Assembly (NCBI RefSeq): GCF_023913515.1
Contig: NZ_CP099391.1
Location: 310,001-374,000 of the forward strand
Direction of reading: 5' to 3'
Source: Natronococcus sp. CG52
GTDB taxonomy: Archaea > Halobacteriota > Halobacteria > Halobacteriales > Natrialbaceae
DNA length: 64,000 nt
The position numbers and the translations under genes were made by a program. Position 1 is the first letter of the stretch; each line of letters opens with the position of its first letter. The notes under the pieces are model-generated. The model was not told the origin of the DNA and did no database searches. It was given only the letters and a program-made list of their open reading frames with translations. Of this stretch, positions 36,473 through 45,592 are shown in pieces.

Positions 36473-36919
36473 TCAGTGCTTGAGCCGGGCGACGTTCTCC
36501 CGAATCTGTCCGATGAGCCCGCCTTCGGATTCCGCCTCGAGAGCGGCGTGGAGCGTCGAGTTCTCCGGTTCGTCCTTGACGACGATCCGGAGGTAGGGAG
36601 CGAGCTGTCCGAAGTTGTCCGACAGGATGACGGTGTGATTCTCCTCGTCGTGGTCGACGACGCCCGCGTCGGCCAGTTTCGGGACGTGACACTGCACCGA
36701 CGAGACGTAGACGCTCTTGTACTCGTTTTTGGCGACCTCGTCCGGCGGCACGTCGTGCTCCCAGCCGGCGACTTGTTCGGCGATCCTCGAGAGCTCGACC
36801 GGCCCCTCCTGGCCTCGAAGCGCGTAGAGGAGATACCGTCGTCGACGGTTCGCCAGCAGCTCGAGAATCGTGTCTGCCGACAGTTCCTGGTCCTCCCGGT
36901 CCGAGCTAAGTGCTACCAT
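36473..36919 (-). CDS. DUF7344-type winged-helix regulator
   Basis: 148 residues. The N-terminal winged-helix pattern ILELLANRRRRYLLYALRGQ, followed by the dimer helix and SVQCHVPKLADAGVVDHDEE, is the haloarchaeal DUF7344 HTH family. A C-terminal region with NFGQLAPYLRIVVKDEPENS ends the protein. Target unknown; lies next to an AT-rich intergenic region and tRNA-Phe. Confidence 0.82.
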   Translation of the reverse strand: MVALSSDREDQELSADTILELLANRRRRYLLYALRGQEGPVELSRIAEQVAGWEHDVPPDEVAKNEYKSVYVSSVQCHVPKLADAGVVDHDEENHTVILSDNFGQLAPYLRIVVKDEPENSTLHAALEAESEGGLIGQIRENVARLKH

Positions 36920-37111
36920 AACATAGTGTTACCCGTCAGAGCGGAAAAGGGTGTCTTGAATATCCGCAAATCCAACACACGGTGGTAAATCGATGGTATA
37001 CTTCGTATTATTCTCACCGTTATTGTTCGTTCATTTTCGTTTTTTCGAGTAGACTGAATGTATACCCGTATCGTTTGACCTGTTCGAACGTTGGCTCGGA
37101 TTCGAAATCCT

Positions 37112-37125
37112 TTTTTATACCCTGA
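37112..37125 (+). promoter_or_regulatory. TATA-like promoter of tRNA-Phe
   Basis: CCTTTTTTATACCC, centred about 25 bp upstream of the mature tRNA 5' end, is a good archaeal TATA box in an AT-rich region (36,920-37,141) with no other genes. Confidence 0.6.
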
Positions 37126-37141
37126 ACGGAGGTGGGAGTAG

Positions 37142-37215
37142 GCCGCCTTAGCTCAGACTGGGAGAGCACTCGACTGAAGATCGAGCTGTCCCCGGTTCAA
37201 ATCCGGGAGGCGGCA
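37142..37215 (+). tRNA. tRNA-Phe (GAA)
   Basis: Acceptor GCCGCCT pairs with AGGCGGC, anticodon loop CTGAAGA (GAA), T loop TTCAAAT, discriminator A. No intron, no encoded CCA. It is followed by three degenerate partial copies of itself. Confidence 0.95.
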
Positions 37216-37616
37216 CTTTTGGTGCGAACAAGACGACGAGCGCAGCGAGTCGTCCGTGAGCACCAACAGTGAAATCGACCGGTTTGAACTAGACTGAGGT
37301 TCTGCGAGCAACGCGAGCAGGTTCTCAGGCGTAGTTCACAATCCGGGAGGCGGCATCCCGATTTTACGAGATTCTCACTCGAGAAGTTACTGGGCTCGAC
37401 TGAAGATCGAGCTGTCCCCGTTCCCGCGAGCGCAGCGAGCGGGAAGTCGAAAGACGAGCGCAAGCGAGTCTTCCTTCGGTACAAATCCGGGAGGCGGCAG
37501 TTCTGCTGCGAGCAAATCCGCGAGCAGCACCAACCCGCAAAAATTGCAGGTGAGAGGGGCCTCCCGGGGCGGTTGAAAGCCCAAAACGGTTAGACCCCGC
37601 CGTTCTCCACGAAACT
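37216..37616 (+). repeat. tRNA-Phe 3'-end echo array with hairpins
   Basis: In order: hairpin GGTGCGAACA...TGAGCACC (37,219-37,266) with a nested GACGAC...GTCGTC stem; half T-arm CCGGTTTGAA (37,279); a hairpin flanked by CTGAG/CTCAG (37,294-37,328); tRNA 3' end GTTCACAATCCGGGAGGCGG CA (37,334-37,355); then a larger partial copy 37,389-37,420 (ACTGGGCTCGACTGAAGATC and on) broken by a 57-bp hairpin insert; the 3' end GGTACAAATCCGGGAGGCGG CA (37,478-37,499); hairpin TGCTGCGAGCAAATCCGCGA ending GCAGCA (37,504-37,529). No gene lies in this stretch. Confidence 0.75.
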
Positions 37617-38006
37617 ATGTCCGACGATCGTCCCTCCGAAACGAACGAAGCACACATCGACAGTGCCGTGCTCGAGCGGACTACCGACCGGTCCGAGGTC
37701 GACGCAGAAACGATTACGGACGCGCTCGTCGTCCTCCACTCGGCGTTGATCGGCCGCCACGCCGAGTTCGAACGGGAGCACGACTACGCAACCGTCGGCG
37801 GCACTCGAGCGTATCGCGTTCCCGAAACCGTGTGGGACGACCTGGTCGACGAGTTCGAATTCGAGGACGAGGTCGCCACCGCGGTCAAATTCGCCCACAC
37901 TGAGCAAGCGCAACTCGCGTTCACCGACGCTGTCAGCGTCGACGACCGCTTCGACGAAGGAGAGTTCGGCGTTGTCGTTGGTATCGATACCGCCGAGGAG
38001 TTCTAG
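37617..38006 (+). CDS. Conserved haloarchaeal hypothetical protein
   Basis: 129 residues, acidic: DAETITDALVVLHSALIGRH, RVPETVWDDLVDEFEFEDEV, VKFAHTEQAQLAFTDAVSVD. No family assigned; the composition is halophile-like and the frame is uninterrupted. It is bracketed by tRNA-Phe 3'-end fragments (ending 37,499 and 38,004-38,058), so the block may have moved with them. Confidence 0.65.
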   Translation: MSDDRPSETNEAHIDSAVLERTTDRSEVDAETITDALVVLHSALIGRHAEFEREHDYATVGGTRAYRVPETVWDDLVDEFEFEDEVATAVKFAHTEQAQLAFTDAVSVDDRFDEGEFGVVVGIDTAEEF

Positions 38007-38058
38007 CTCGTCCCGGGAGAGCAGCGGTTTCGGCGCGGTTCGAGTTCGGGAGGCAGCA
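38004..38058 (+). repeat. Fourth tRNA-Phe remnant (D arm and T arm)
   Basis: TAGCTCGTCCCGGGAGAGCA followed by GCGGTTTCGGC and CGGTTCGAGTTCGGGAGGCA GCA. It resembles the D-arm and the T-arm/acceptor of tRNA-Phe with the anticodon arm deleted and several changes. Its first three bases are the stop codon of the preceding gene. Confidence 0.55.
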
Positions 38059-38238
38059 TCTCATTTCGATCGCCGGGGGTGAACGTACTCTTGCCAAATT
38101 CCGAACCCTCCCGGACGCGCAGCGGAGCGAACACGTCCGAGTCTGGCCCAAATCGTGGAAACGACGCGGGAACGAAAACGGAGGTTGCGTAATTTAAGAG
38201 TAGCCGATACATACCCCGTAACGGTGTCCCGTAATCGT

Positions 38239-38679
38239 TCAGTCTCCCGCCCGGACGACGGCGGTGCCACCAGCCACGTCTCCGACGCGCTGATGGGCGC
38301 CAGTCGCGTACGCGGCGACGATTCCGACGAGGTAGGGTACCGGAAGACCGCCCACCGGTCGGAGTAGACTTCGGACGACGGCGACTCGCCACGCGATCGG
38401 CGAGCCGTCGGCCTTTCCGACGACTATTCCGCGCGGGTGCTTGCCGACCGTCATACCGTAGTATCCTTCGAACGCCGACTGAGAGAGGAGTGCCGGTAAT
38501 GCCGCGAACTGGAACGCGATGATCGAACCGATCCAGCCGCTGATTGCCCCGTCTACGAACGCCACCGGGGTGGGGATTTCTCCACGGGAAAACGGATGTG
38601 CCGTGCGGGCGGAGGCCGCCGAGCACTGAAAACCATCGGTACTGCAGGAGTGGTTCAGCGACGGACTTCGAAGCCCCAC
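38239..38679 (-). CDS. RDD-family membrane protein, possibly degenerate
   Basis: The reading frame contains two membrane segments and the RDD motif region YYGMTVGKHPRGIVVGKADG, then RPVGGLPVPYLVGIVAAYAT. The N-terminal 40 residues overlap the next gene and do not look like an RDD start, and the usual helix between TM1 and the GK region seems short. Either the start is wrong or the gene is truncated. Function: RDD proteins are often Na+/H+-related or of unknown role. Confidence 0.5.
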   Translation of the reverse strand: MGLRSPSLNHSCSTDGFQCSAASARTAHPFSRGEIPTPVAFVDGAISGWIGSIIAFQFAALPALLSQSAFEGYYGMTVGKHPRGIVVGKADGSPIAWRVAVVRSLLRPVGGLPVPYLVGIVAAYATGAHQRVGDVAGGTAVVRAGD

Positions 38680-40202
38680 TGCAACCGGGCATCGTTCGCT
38701 GGCGGATCCGCGAAGGCGACGACGACCGTTTCGCTATCGGCTCGAGCGACGTGAAAACCGGTCGCGGAGCCGCTTTCCGCCCAGACGTTCCGGACGGAGG
38801 GAGTGACGTCGAGCCCGTGCGAGAGGACGAACTCGGTCGTCTCGCCGTCGCCCACGGCTTCCGCCGTTCTCACGGACTCCGTTCGGAAGCCCGCGTTGTC
38901 TCGAACGATAGCCGGTAACTCCTCGGCCTCGAGGGGCGTACAGTCGTGAAACTGGTTTCCGATGATCGTCGCGGAATCGTGGTCGGCCGCGAACGTGATC
39001 CCGGGTCCCCGGGAATCCGCCGCGCCGGAGATGTGACAGCCGGAAACCGTCACGCCGACCGTCCTGCCGCCGAAGCGGATCCCCGGTGTATCACCGTCAC
39101 GGCCGTTGTCGGAGACGTCGCAGTCGGCCAGCCGGAGATCCGACCCGCCGTCAGCGAAGTCGACTCCCGGACCGCCGTTGTCGAAGACGCGACAGTCGGC
39201 CACGGCGACGTCGGCGATCCGCTCTCCCGTCGCGATGCGGACGCCCGCGCCGTCGTTAGCGGAAATCTGGGAGGTCGAGACGTCGATCGACGCGTTCTCG
39301 TCGGCCTCCGCCACGTGAACGCCGTGCCCGCCGTTCTCGGTCACGTGGCAGCCGTCGATCCGGTGTTCGCGGGCCGAAAACGGCGGTGGCCCCACCCCGA
39401 TCCCCATCTCGCCTTTCTCGTCGATCACGATTCCATCCTCTTCGTTCGCGTGCGCCGAGCAGTTCGCGAACCGGGTCCTGCGATCCGCGGAGGTTCGGAA
39501 CCCGACGCGGTTGCCGATCGCCGTACATCCGTGGACGAAGAAGTGGCCGGCGTGGCGCTCGCTCTCCTGCACCCCTGTCGCCTGGTTCTCGAACATGATC
39601 CCGTTGTTGCCATTCCCGCGAGCGTGGCAGTCGGCGACGACGACCGGTTCGGCGTCGGCCGCGAGTCCCGTTCCGATACCGATCCCGTTCGAGCCAATGT
39701 TGATCCCGTCTCGAGCGGCGTCGAAGTTTCGGCCGCAGTCCTCCGCGACGCAGCCGTGGACGAGGCTGTCGACCATCATGTCCGTCCCGATCCCGGTCGC
39801 GGCCGAGCCGGAGGCGTGAACGCCGACGATCCGACAGCGGCGGACGTGCTGGTAGTAGATGCACTTCTCGCCCGGATCGTACGACTCGCCGCCCGGGACG
39901 CCCGAGGCGTCGATCGTCATCCGTTCTACGGCGAGATCGGTCAGCGGCTCGTCCGATTTGCCGAATCCCTCGAGGGCGGCGAACCCGGATCCCTCGGCTC
40001 GGATCGTCGTCGCTCCCGTCCCGTCGCCGATCAGGCGGACGCGGGAGCGATGGGTGATCGGGCCGCCGATCCGGTACTCTCCGGCCGGGAAGTAGACACG
40101 GTCGCCACCCGCGTCGTGGGCGTCGTCCACGGCCGCCTGAATCACCTCGCGATCGTCGTCGGTACCGTCGCCGCTCGCACCGTACTCGGTCACTGATCGC
40201 AT
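38655..40202 (-). CDS. Right-handed beta-helix protein (pectate-lyase-like fold)
   Basis: 515 residues. The start MRSVTEYGASGDGTDDDREV is the classical pectate lyase/glycosidase entry motif; the rest is a run of about 14-18 parallel beta-helix turns rich in Asn/Gly/Asp (NNGIMFENQATG, GGHGVHVAEAD). Such proteins bind or cleave polysaccharides. No signal peptide is seen, so it is probably cytoplasmic or non-classically exported. Substrate unknown. Its 3' end overlaps the RDD-like frame by 25 bp. Confidence 0.85.
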   Translation of the reverse strand: MRSVTEYGASGDGTDDDREVIQAAVDDAHDAGGDRVYFPAGEYRIGGPITHRSRVRLIGDGTGATTIRAEGSGFAALEGFGKSDEPLTDLAVERMTIDASGVPGGESYDPGEKCIYYQHVRRCRIVGVHASGSAATGIGTDMMVDSLVHGCVAEDCGRNFDAARDGINIGSNGIGIGTGLAADAEPVVVADCHARGNGNNGIMFENQATGVQESERHAGHFFVHGCTAIGNRVGFRTSADRRTRFANCSAHANEEDGIVIDEKGEMGIGVGPPPFSAREHRIDGCHVTENGGHGVHVAEADENASIDVSTSQISANDGAGVRIATGERIADVAVADCRVFDNGGPGVDFADGGSDLRLADCDVSDNGRDGDTPGIRFGGRTVGVTVSGCHISGAADSRGPGITFAADHDSATIIGNQFHDCTPLEAEELPAIVRDNAGFRTESVRTAEAVGDGETTEFVLSHGLDVTPSVRNVWAESGSATGFHVARADSETVVVAFADPPANDARLQWGFEVRR

Positions 40203-40519
40203 CGGGAGTAGCGTCGTCGGAACGGAAAATAACGGTTGTCGTCAGTTCGAGTGATGAACGTCGACTGTCGGTGAGAGCAGTTCTGACGGCTCATTCCGTA
40301 CTCGAAAGCTACTGAGTTCACTCGAGACCGAGCCGCTTCCGTTCCTCTGAGCGCCGCTGGTACCGATCGAAGACAGCTTCGAAGCGTCGGCGTCGTTTCG
40401 ACTCGAGATCGACGAAACAGGAGCGGCAGCTCCGACCCGTTTCTCCCCGTGCGGTTCGTATCAACAAATCTGGCGGTGCAACCGGGATTAATGGGCGAAT
40501 ACGACGTATCTCGTATTGT
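40203..40519. other. 317-bp region upstream of the sugar ABC operon
   Basis: No gene. Just before the start codon, ATACGA CGTATC TCGTAT (40,499-40,516) forms a 6-bp inverted repeat, a candidate operator for the sugar transporter genes. Confidence 0.45.
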
Positions 40520-41653
40520 ATGACATCGATCTCCATGGAAAACGTTAGCAAATACTTCGATTCGGGAGACACTGTCGCGAACTACCGAATCAACCTCGAG
40601 GCCGAAGACGGCGAGTTTCTCGCGTTTCTCGGGCCGTCGGGTTGCGGAAAGACGACGGCACTGCGGATGATCGCGGGGCTCGAGCAGCCGTCGGAGGGCG
40701 CGATCTACTTCGACGACGAGCGGGTCGACGGGCGTTCACCCAGTGACCGGAACGTGGCGATGGTCTTCCAAAACTACGCGCTGTACCCGCACATGACGGT
40801 CGCACAAAACATCGGCTACCCGTTGAAAGTCCGCGGGATACCGCCCGATGAGCGGGACCGAAGGGTAGCGGAGGTCACGAAGCTGCTGCACATCGAAGAT
40901 CAGGTCCAGAAGAAACCGGCGGCGCTGAGCGGTGGACAGCGCCAGCGAGTGGCGCTCGCGCGCGCCATCATCAGGGAGCCGTCGGTGTTTCTCCTCGACG
41001 AGCCGCTGTCGAATCTCGACGCCAAGCTCCGCCAGGAGATGCGTATTGAGTTGAAGCGCCTCCAGAACGAGCTCGAGATCACGACGATCTACGTGACCCA
41101 CAACCAGGAGGAAGCGATGAGCATGGCAGATAAGGTCGCGGTCATGAATCGGGGAACGATCCAGCAAGTCGCACCGCCACAGGAGCTGTACGATCGACCC
41201 CGAACGGCGTGGGTTGCCCGGTTTATCGGGTCGCCGCCGATGAACCTGTTCCAGGGGACCCGCCGTAACGGATCGATCGACCTCGGCGAGGCGGGGACCG
41301 TCGAGCTGGAGGGCGTGATGGACGTCGAAGCCGCCGTGGAAGCGGGAGGACGGGACGACGCGGGTGCGGCCAGTGTGCTGGCGAACAGCGCACACAGCGA
41401 CGTCGCACTCGGTGTTCGGCCGGAGGACCTGACCGTTTCCACCACGCGGCCATCGTCGGGAAACGTGATCGAAGGAACCGTGGATACCGTCGAGCCGCTG
41501 GGCGAGTACGACCTCGTCAACGTTTCCGTCAACGACCAGATCGTGAACGCAAAAGTGTCGGAGGCGACCGTCGCGCGGGACGACAGCGTCTACCTGACGT
41601 TCGACGACGACGCCGCCTACCTGTACGACGACAACGGCGAGTTAGTCGTCTGA
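40520..41653 (+). CDS. Sugar ABC importer ATP-binding protein (MalK/UgpC-like)
   Basis: 377 residues. Walker A GPSGCGKTT at 38-46, signature LSGGQRQRVALARA near 136, Walker B/E FLLDEPLSNLDAK near 158, and a C-terminal TOBE domain as in MalK/UgpC ATPases. Two permeases follow and a solute-binding gene lies on the opposite strand nearby. The ATP-driven uptake of a sugar or glycoside is likely; the exact substrate is not. Confidence 0.93.
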   Translation: MTSISMENVSKYFDSGDTVANYRINLEAEDGEFLAFLGPSGCGKTTALRMIAGLEQPSEGAIYFDDERVDGRSPSDRNVAMVFQNYALYPHMTVAQNIGYPLKVRGIPPDERDRRVAEVTKLLHIEDQVQKKPAALSGGQRQRVALARAIIREPSVFLLDEPLSNLDAKLRQEMRIELKRLQNELEITTIYVTHNQEEAMSMADKVAVMNRGTIQQVAPPQELYDRPRTAWVARFIGSPPMNLFQGTRRNGSIDLGEAGTVELEGVMDVEAAVEAGGRDDAGAASVLANSAHSDVALGVRPEDLTVSTTRPSSGNVIEGTVDTVEPLGEYDLVNVSVNDQIVNAKVSEATVARDDSVYLTFDDDAAYLYDDNGELVV

Positions 41654-41681
41654 TCGTCGAGACCGAGAGCTACGTGATTCC

Positions 41682-42641
41682 ATGAGCTTACAAGATCACA
41701 TCGACGGCCTCGCTACCGATCGCGACCTGGGCGAAGACCTGAATCTGGATCGCGAGAAGGTGGTCGCCCTGGCGGTGTTCCTGATTCCGGGCTTGACTCT
41801 CTTCGTTATTTTCTCCGTCGGGCCGATCGTCTACTCGGCGATCGGGAGTTTCTACTCGTGGGATACCTTTACGATGGAGAATTTCGTCGGCCTGGACAAC
41901 TGGAGGCGTTCACTCACCGACCCCCTCATCGTTCACTGGTCGAACATGCGGGAGTTTCGGTATCCGATGGGCGCGCTCACCCACAACCTCCTCTGGGTCG
42001 TTATCCACGTACCCGCGAGCACGTTCCTGGGCCTCGCACTGGCGTTGCTGTTCGCCGATTTGAACGGTCGCCGCATCCTTCGCTCGATGGTCTTTGCGGG
42101 CTTTACCGTCCCGCCGATCGTCATCGGGTTGGTCCTGATGTTCGTCTACGATCCCCAGGCCGGGGTCTTCAACGAACTGCTCCGGGTGCTCGGTCAGGAG
42201 CAGTGGGTCCGCAACTGGACGCAGTCGCCGCAGGTGGCGATCTACGCCCTCATCGCGGGCGGAATCTGGGTCCACACCGGGTTCAGTATGCTGCTGTACA
42301 GTTCGGCGCTGTCAGCGATCGATCCGTCGCTGATCGAGTCGGCCAAGGTCGACGGCGCCGGCCCGTGGCGACGGTTCCGGGACATCATCTGGCCGCTGGT
42401 CAAGCCGGTGACCGCCGTGGTCGTCATCATGGGGATCATCTGGGTGATGCGGATGTTCGACATCGTCTACGCCGCCGGGGGCGCTGCAGGCGGACCGAAC
42501 CACGCGTACTCGGTGCTGGGTATCGAGGTGTACCGGGCCGCGTTCCGGCCGGCGATCGACTACGGAATGGCGATGGTGGTGGCGCTGATTCAACTGTTCA
42601 TCGTCGCCCCGCTCGCGCTATACATCGCTCGCATGAGGTGA
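41682..42641 (+). CDS. Sugar ABC importer permease (MalF-like)
   Basis: 319 residues, six hydrophobic segments, and the EAA coupling loop ESAKVDGAGPWRRFRDIIWP. It lies 28 bp after the ATPase gene and 6 bp before the second permease, so it is part of the same operon. Confidence 0.9.
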   Translation: MSLQDHIDGLATDRDLGEDLNLDREKVVALAVFLIPGLTLFVIFSVGPIVYSAIGSFYSWDTFTMENFVGLDNWRRSLTDPLIVHWSNMREFRYPMGALTHNLLWVVIHVPASTFLGLALALLFADLNGRRILRSMVFAGFTVPPIVIGLVLMFVYDPQAGVFNELLRVLGQEQWVRNWTQSPQVAIYALIAGGIWVHTGFSMLLYSSALSAIDPSLIESAKVDGAGPWRRFRDIIWPLVKPVTAVVVIMGIIWVMRMFDIVYAAGGAAGGPNHAYSVLGIEVYRAAFRPAIDYGMAMVVALIQLFIVAPLALYIARMR

Positions 42642-42647
42642 TTCGAC

Positions 42648-43622
42648 GTGACTGAAGACGACCCACTCAAACCGACCGGCGCCGACGCGGGATCCGAGGC
42701 AGCGGCTGAAGACGACCGATACCTGCAGGTCGAGGAGGTGCCCGAGTCTGCGCCGGCGTCCGACTTCACCTGGCGGATGCGGATTGCTGACGCCGTTCCC
42801 TCGAAGCGACGGGCCCTCAAGTACGTCGTCGCGATCACCGTCGCCGTACTCTGGATCGTCCCCTTCATCGGCCTGTTCATGGCGTCGTTCCGGCCCCTTT
42901 CGGAGATCATCGGCGGCTGGTGGCACCTCGAGGGAATGACGATAACGTTCGAGAACTACTCCCAGGCGTGGAACTACAGCACCGCCCCGATGAGTCGGGC
43001 GCTGCTCAACACGTTCATCGTCACGATCCCGGCGGTGCTGGTCGTGATGCTCCTCGGGGTGATGACGGCGTACCCGTTCGCCCGGTTCGAGTTTCCGCTG
43101 AAGACGACGCTGTTCTTCCTGATACTGCTGGTTATGGCCGCGCCCCCGGAACTCGTTGCGATGGGCAACTACAACGCCCTCCAGGATATCGGGCTGTTCG
43201 ACACGTACATGGGGCTGATACTGATCCACATCGGCTGGGGGCTCGGTTGGGTCGTGTTATTCCTGCGAAACTACTTGCTCGGCATCCCGGAGGAACTCGA
43301 GGAGGCTGCGCGCATCGACGGAGCCTCGCGGTATCAGATCTTCAGGACGATCATCCTCCCGCTATCGACGCCCGCACTCGTTTCGGTGGCGGTCATCCAG
43401 TTCACCTGGGTCTGGAACGCGTTCTTCTTCCCGCTGGTGTTCATGCGCTCACCCGAACTCTACCTCGCACCGCAGGTCCTCCCGCTGATGCGCGGGCGCG
43501 TTCAGGTCGAGTGGGGAATGATCGCCGCTGGATCGATCATGACGATGGCCGCGCCGGTGATCCTGTTCCTGTTGCTGGAACGGTACTACAAGCGGGGAAT
43601 GGTCGCTGCCGTCGCGGATTGA
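42648..43622 (+). CDS. Sugar ABC importer permease (MalG-like)
   Basis: 324 residues from a GTG start, six hydrophobic segments and the EAA loop EEAARIDGASRYQIFRTIIL. The N-terminal ~50 residues are polar, cytoplasmic. It forms the second half of the importer. Confidence 0.9.
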   Translation: MTEDDPLKPTGADAGSEAAAEDDRYLQVEEVPESAPASDFTWRMRIADAVPSKRRALKYVVAITVAVLWIVPFIGLFMASFRPLSEIIGGWWHLEGMTITFENYSQAWNYSTAPMSRALLNTFIVTIPAVLVVMLLGVMTAYPFARFEFPLKTTLFFLILLVMAAPPELVAMGNYNALQDIGLFDTYMGLILIHIGWGLGWVVLFLRNYLLGIPEELEEAARIDGASRYQIFRTIILPLSTPALVSVAVIQFTWVWNAFFFPLVFMRSPELYLAPQVLPLMRGRVQVEWGMIAAGSIMTMAAPVILFLLLERYYKRGMVAAVAD

Positions 43623-43675
43623 ACGTCGTTTCCGTTCGATCGTCCCTGCACCTCGTCGAATCGGTGAGCCGCCGA

Positions 43676-43975
43676 TCACAGCGGCACCATCCCAGCTCGC
43701 GTCGCGCCCACGGTTACGACGATCACGACGACGTTCGTCAGGAAGAAGAGCCGTGAAGACATCCAGGCGAACGAGAGCAGGACCGCGATCGGAAGGGCGG
43801 CGATGAGCGCCGGCCAGAAGCCGCGAACCGCAAGCGTGGCGAAAAACGCCGTCGTGAATACGTACAGAAAGTCGACGGCGACGGCGTTGGCACTACTCCG
43901 CCGGACCTCCTGGCCGACGACGACGAGAGACTCGAGGACGCCGTCACCACCGCCGTCGTCGCCGACTCCGGACAC
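43676..43975 (-). CDS. Small membrane protein linked to the binding protein
   Basis: 99 residues. A charged start (SGVGDDGGGDGVLESLVVVG) then about three hydrophobic segments (FLYVFTTAFFATLAVRGFWP, IAALPIAVLLSFAW, VVVIVVTVGATRAG). It starts one base after the stop of the solute-binding gene, so it is co-transcribed. Unknown family. Confidence 0.7.
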   Translation of the reverse strand: MSGVGDDGGGDGVLESLVVVGQEVRRSSANAVAVDFLYVFTTAFFATLAVRGFWPALIAALPIAVLLSFAWMSSRLFFLTNVVVIVVTVGATRAGMVPL

Positions 43976-43976
43976 G

Positions 43977-45227
43977 TTACTCCCCGACGGTCTCCCGTAA
44001 CACGCCGTCGAGTGCCTCGACGATCGGTTCCACGTCCTGATCCGGCTCCGCCCAGAGCCCGAGCAGTTGCGACCAGAACTCCGCCTGGAACGGGTCTCCC
44101 AGCGCGTCGTCGAGGTCGGGCACGAGTTCGACCTCGTCCGCCTGTTCGGTTAGCTCGCGCATGACCTCGACCTCGAAGGCCTCTTCCGGGACGTTGAGGG
44201 ACGAGGGGACGAAGCCCCCGCGTTCGGTCCAGACCTGTTGGCCGTCGGGCGAAATGATGCTCTCGACGGCGGTTCTTGCCTCGTCGGTCGCTTCCGTGTA
44301 CGCGGGGACGGTAAACCAGTTGATGCTCGTCACCATCGCCTCGGTCCCGGGAAGCATGAAGTAATCCAGGTCCTCAGGGTCCTCGATCCCAGCGAACGCC
44401 GGCGTCCACGACCCCATAAAGTAAAGCGGCGTCTCGTTCTCCCAGAAGAATTCGTACTGGATCCCGAAGTCCCGGGCCTCGCTGAAGTACCCGGCCTGGA
44501 GGAGCTCCTGTAGCTCTTCGAAGGCGGTAACGACGCGCTCGTCGGTGAACTCGGCATCGCCTTCGATGAGGTCTTGCTGGAGTTCGTGGCCGTCCTCCTG
44601 TCGGAGAATGAACGCTTCCGTTACGTCGCTAAGCGGCCAGCCGACGCCGTTTCCGGAGGCCAGCGGCGCCTCGACGCCCTCGATGCCGTCGATCTCCTCG
44701 AGCAACTCGAGGAACGCGTCGTAGTTGCCGGGTTCCTCGAGCCCGTGCTCGTCGAAAAACGACGGACGATACCAGAACCCGGGCTTGAGATCCATCCCGA
44801 ACGGGGCGGCGTATACCTCGTCGTCGACCGCCACCACCGCGTGCTCGGTGGAGTACTCGTCTTCGTTCCACAGATCACCCAGCGGCTCCAGGTGGCCCGC
44901 TGCCCCGTCGCTCCGTACTCGTCCCTCCGTGGGCAACACGACGATGTCTGCCGTTGCGACCCCCGCTTCGTAGTCCATCAGAGTCGACGTCAGGAGGGTT
45001 TCGGTATCCCGTGGCTCGTACGAGATCTCGAGACCGGTTTCCCCCTCGACGTAGTCGACCACCGCGAGGAAGTCTTCCTCCTCGTCCTCGGTCCAGACGG
45101 CGGTTACCGAAATCGCTTCCTGTGCGCTCACTCCTCCAGCGCTTCCCAGTCCAGCCAGTACGACGGCTCCTCCGCCCATACCTCGGAGTACGCTGCGCCG
45201 ACCGGTGTGCGTATTGTTCTCGCCCAT
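43977..45227 (-). CDS. Extracellular sugar-binding protein of the ABC importer
   Basis: 416 residues. Tat signal: RRSVLRGMGGGAVVLAGLGS near the start, then a type 1 periplasmic-binding-like fold (VTAVWTEDEEEDFLAVVDYV, GLEISYEPRDTETLLTSTLM, PTEGRVRSDG, GSWTPAFAG). The family captures sugars outside the cell. It is convergent with the permease operon rather than in it. No lipobox Cys is seen after the Tat segment, although haloarchaeal binding proteins are often lipidated; anchoring is uncertain. Confidence 0.9.
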   Translation of the reverse strand: MGENNTHTGRRSVLRGMGGGAVVLAGLGSAGGVSAQEAISVTAVWTEDEEEDFLAVVDYVEGETGLEISYEPRDTETLLTSTLMDYEAGVATADIVVLPTEGRVRSDGAAGHLEPLGDLWNEDEYSTEHAVVAVDDEVYAAPFGMDLKPGFWYRPSFFDEHGLEEPGNYDAFLELLEEIDGIEGVEAPLASGNGVGWPLSDVTEAFILRQEDGHELQQDLIEGDAEFTDERVVTAFEELQELLQAGYFSEARDFGIQYEFFWENETPLYFMGSWTPAFAGIEDPEDLDYFMLPGTEAMVTSINWFTVPAYTEATDEARTAVESIISPDGQQVWTERGGFVPSSLNVPEEAFEVEVMRELTEQADEVELVPDLDDALGDPFQAEFWSQLLGLWAEPDQDVEPIVEALDGVLRETVGE

Positions 45228-45592
45228 ACAGAATCGTATGACCGATCGGATTCTTAATGGTTTTCCACATGTCTGTGTAATTACCGGTAGGCGTACAGTC
45301 GAATTTCGATATAGGTCGTCGCGAACGAGTGTTACACCGAACTCGCTCCGTCGGCGGCGCCGCCGGCGCAGTGCGATCGATTCTGCCCCGACCGTTCCCT
45401 CGAGTCGGACTCCGCCGCTGTCGAAGGAAGCGAGACGGTCGTCCGATCGGGTGCGCGGTTCGCCGCGGTCGACTACCGACCGGGCGAAGCGGGGAAAGCG
45501 GGCTCCCAGGGACTCGGATAGTTCCTGCCGTTCCGGTCGAAGCCGGCGGATGAACGGCCAACGGTTATCCGCCGCTCTCGAGTACCCCGCTC
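45228..45592. other. 365-bp divergent intergenic region
   Basis: No gene. It holds the promoters of the binding-protein gene (minus) and the aldo/keto reductase (plus). Confidence 0.4.

Noticed and set aside
37389-37499. Partial tRNA-Phe copy as a functional split or intron-containing tRNA
   Set aside because: The acceptor 5' half and most of the D-arm are missing and the insert is in the T-arm, not at a known intron site.
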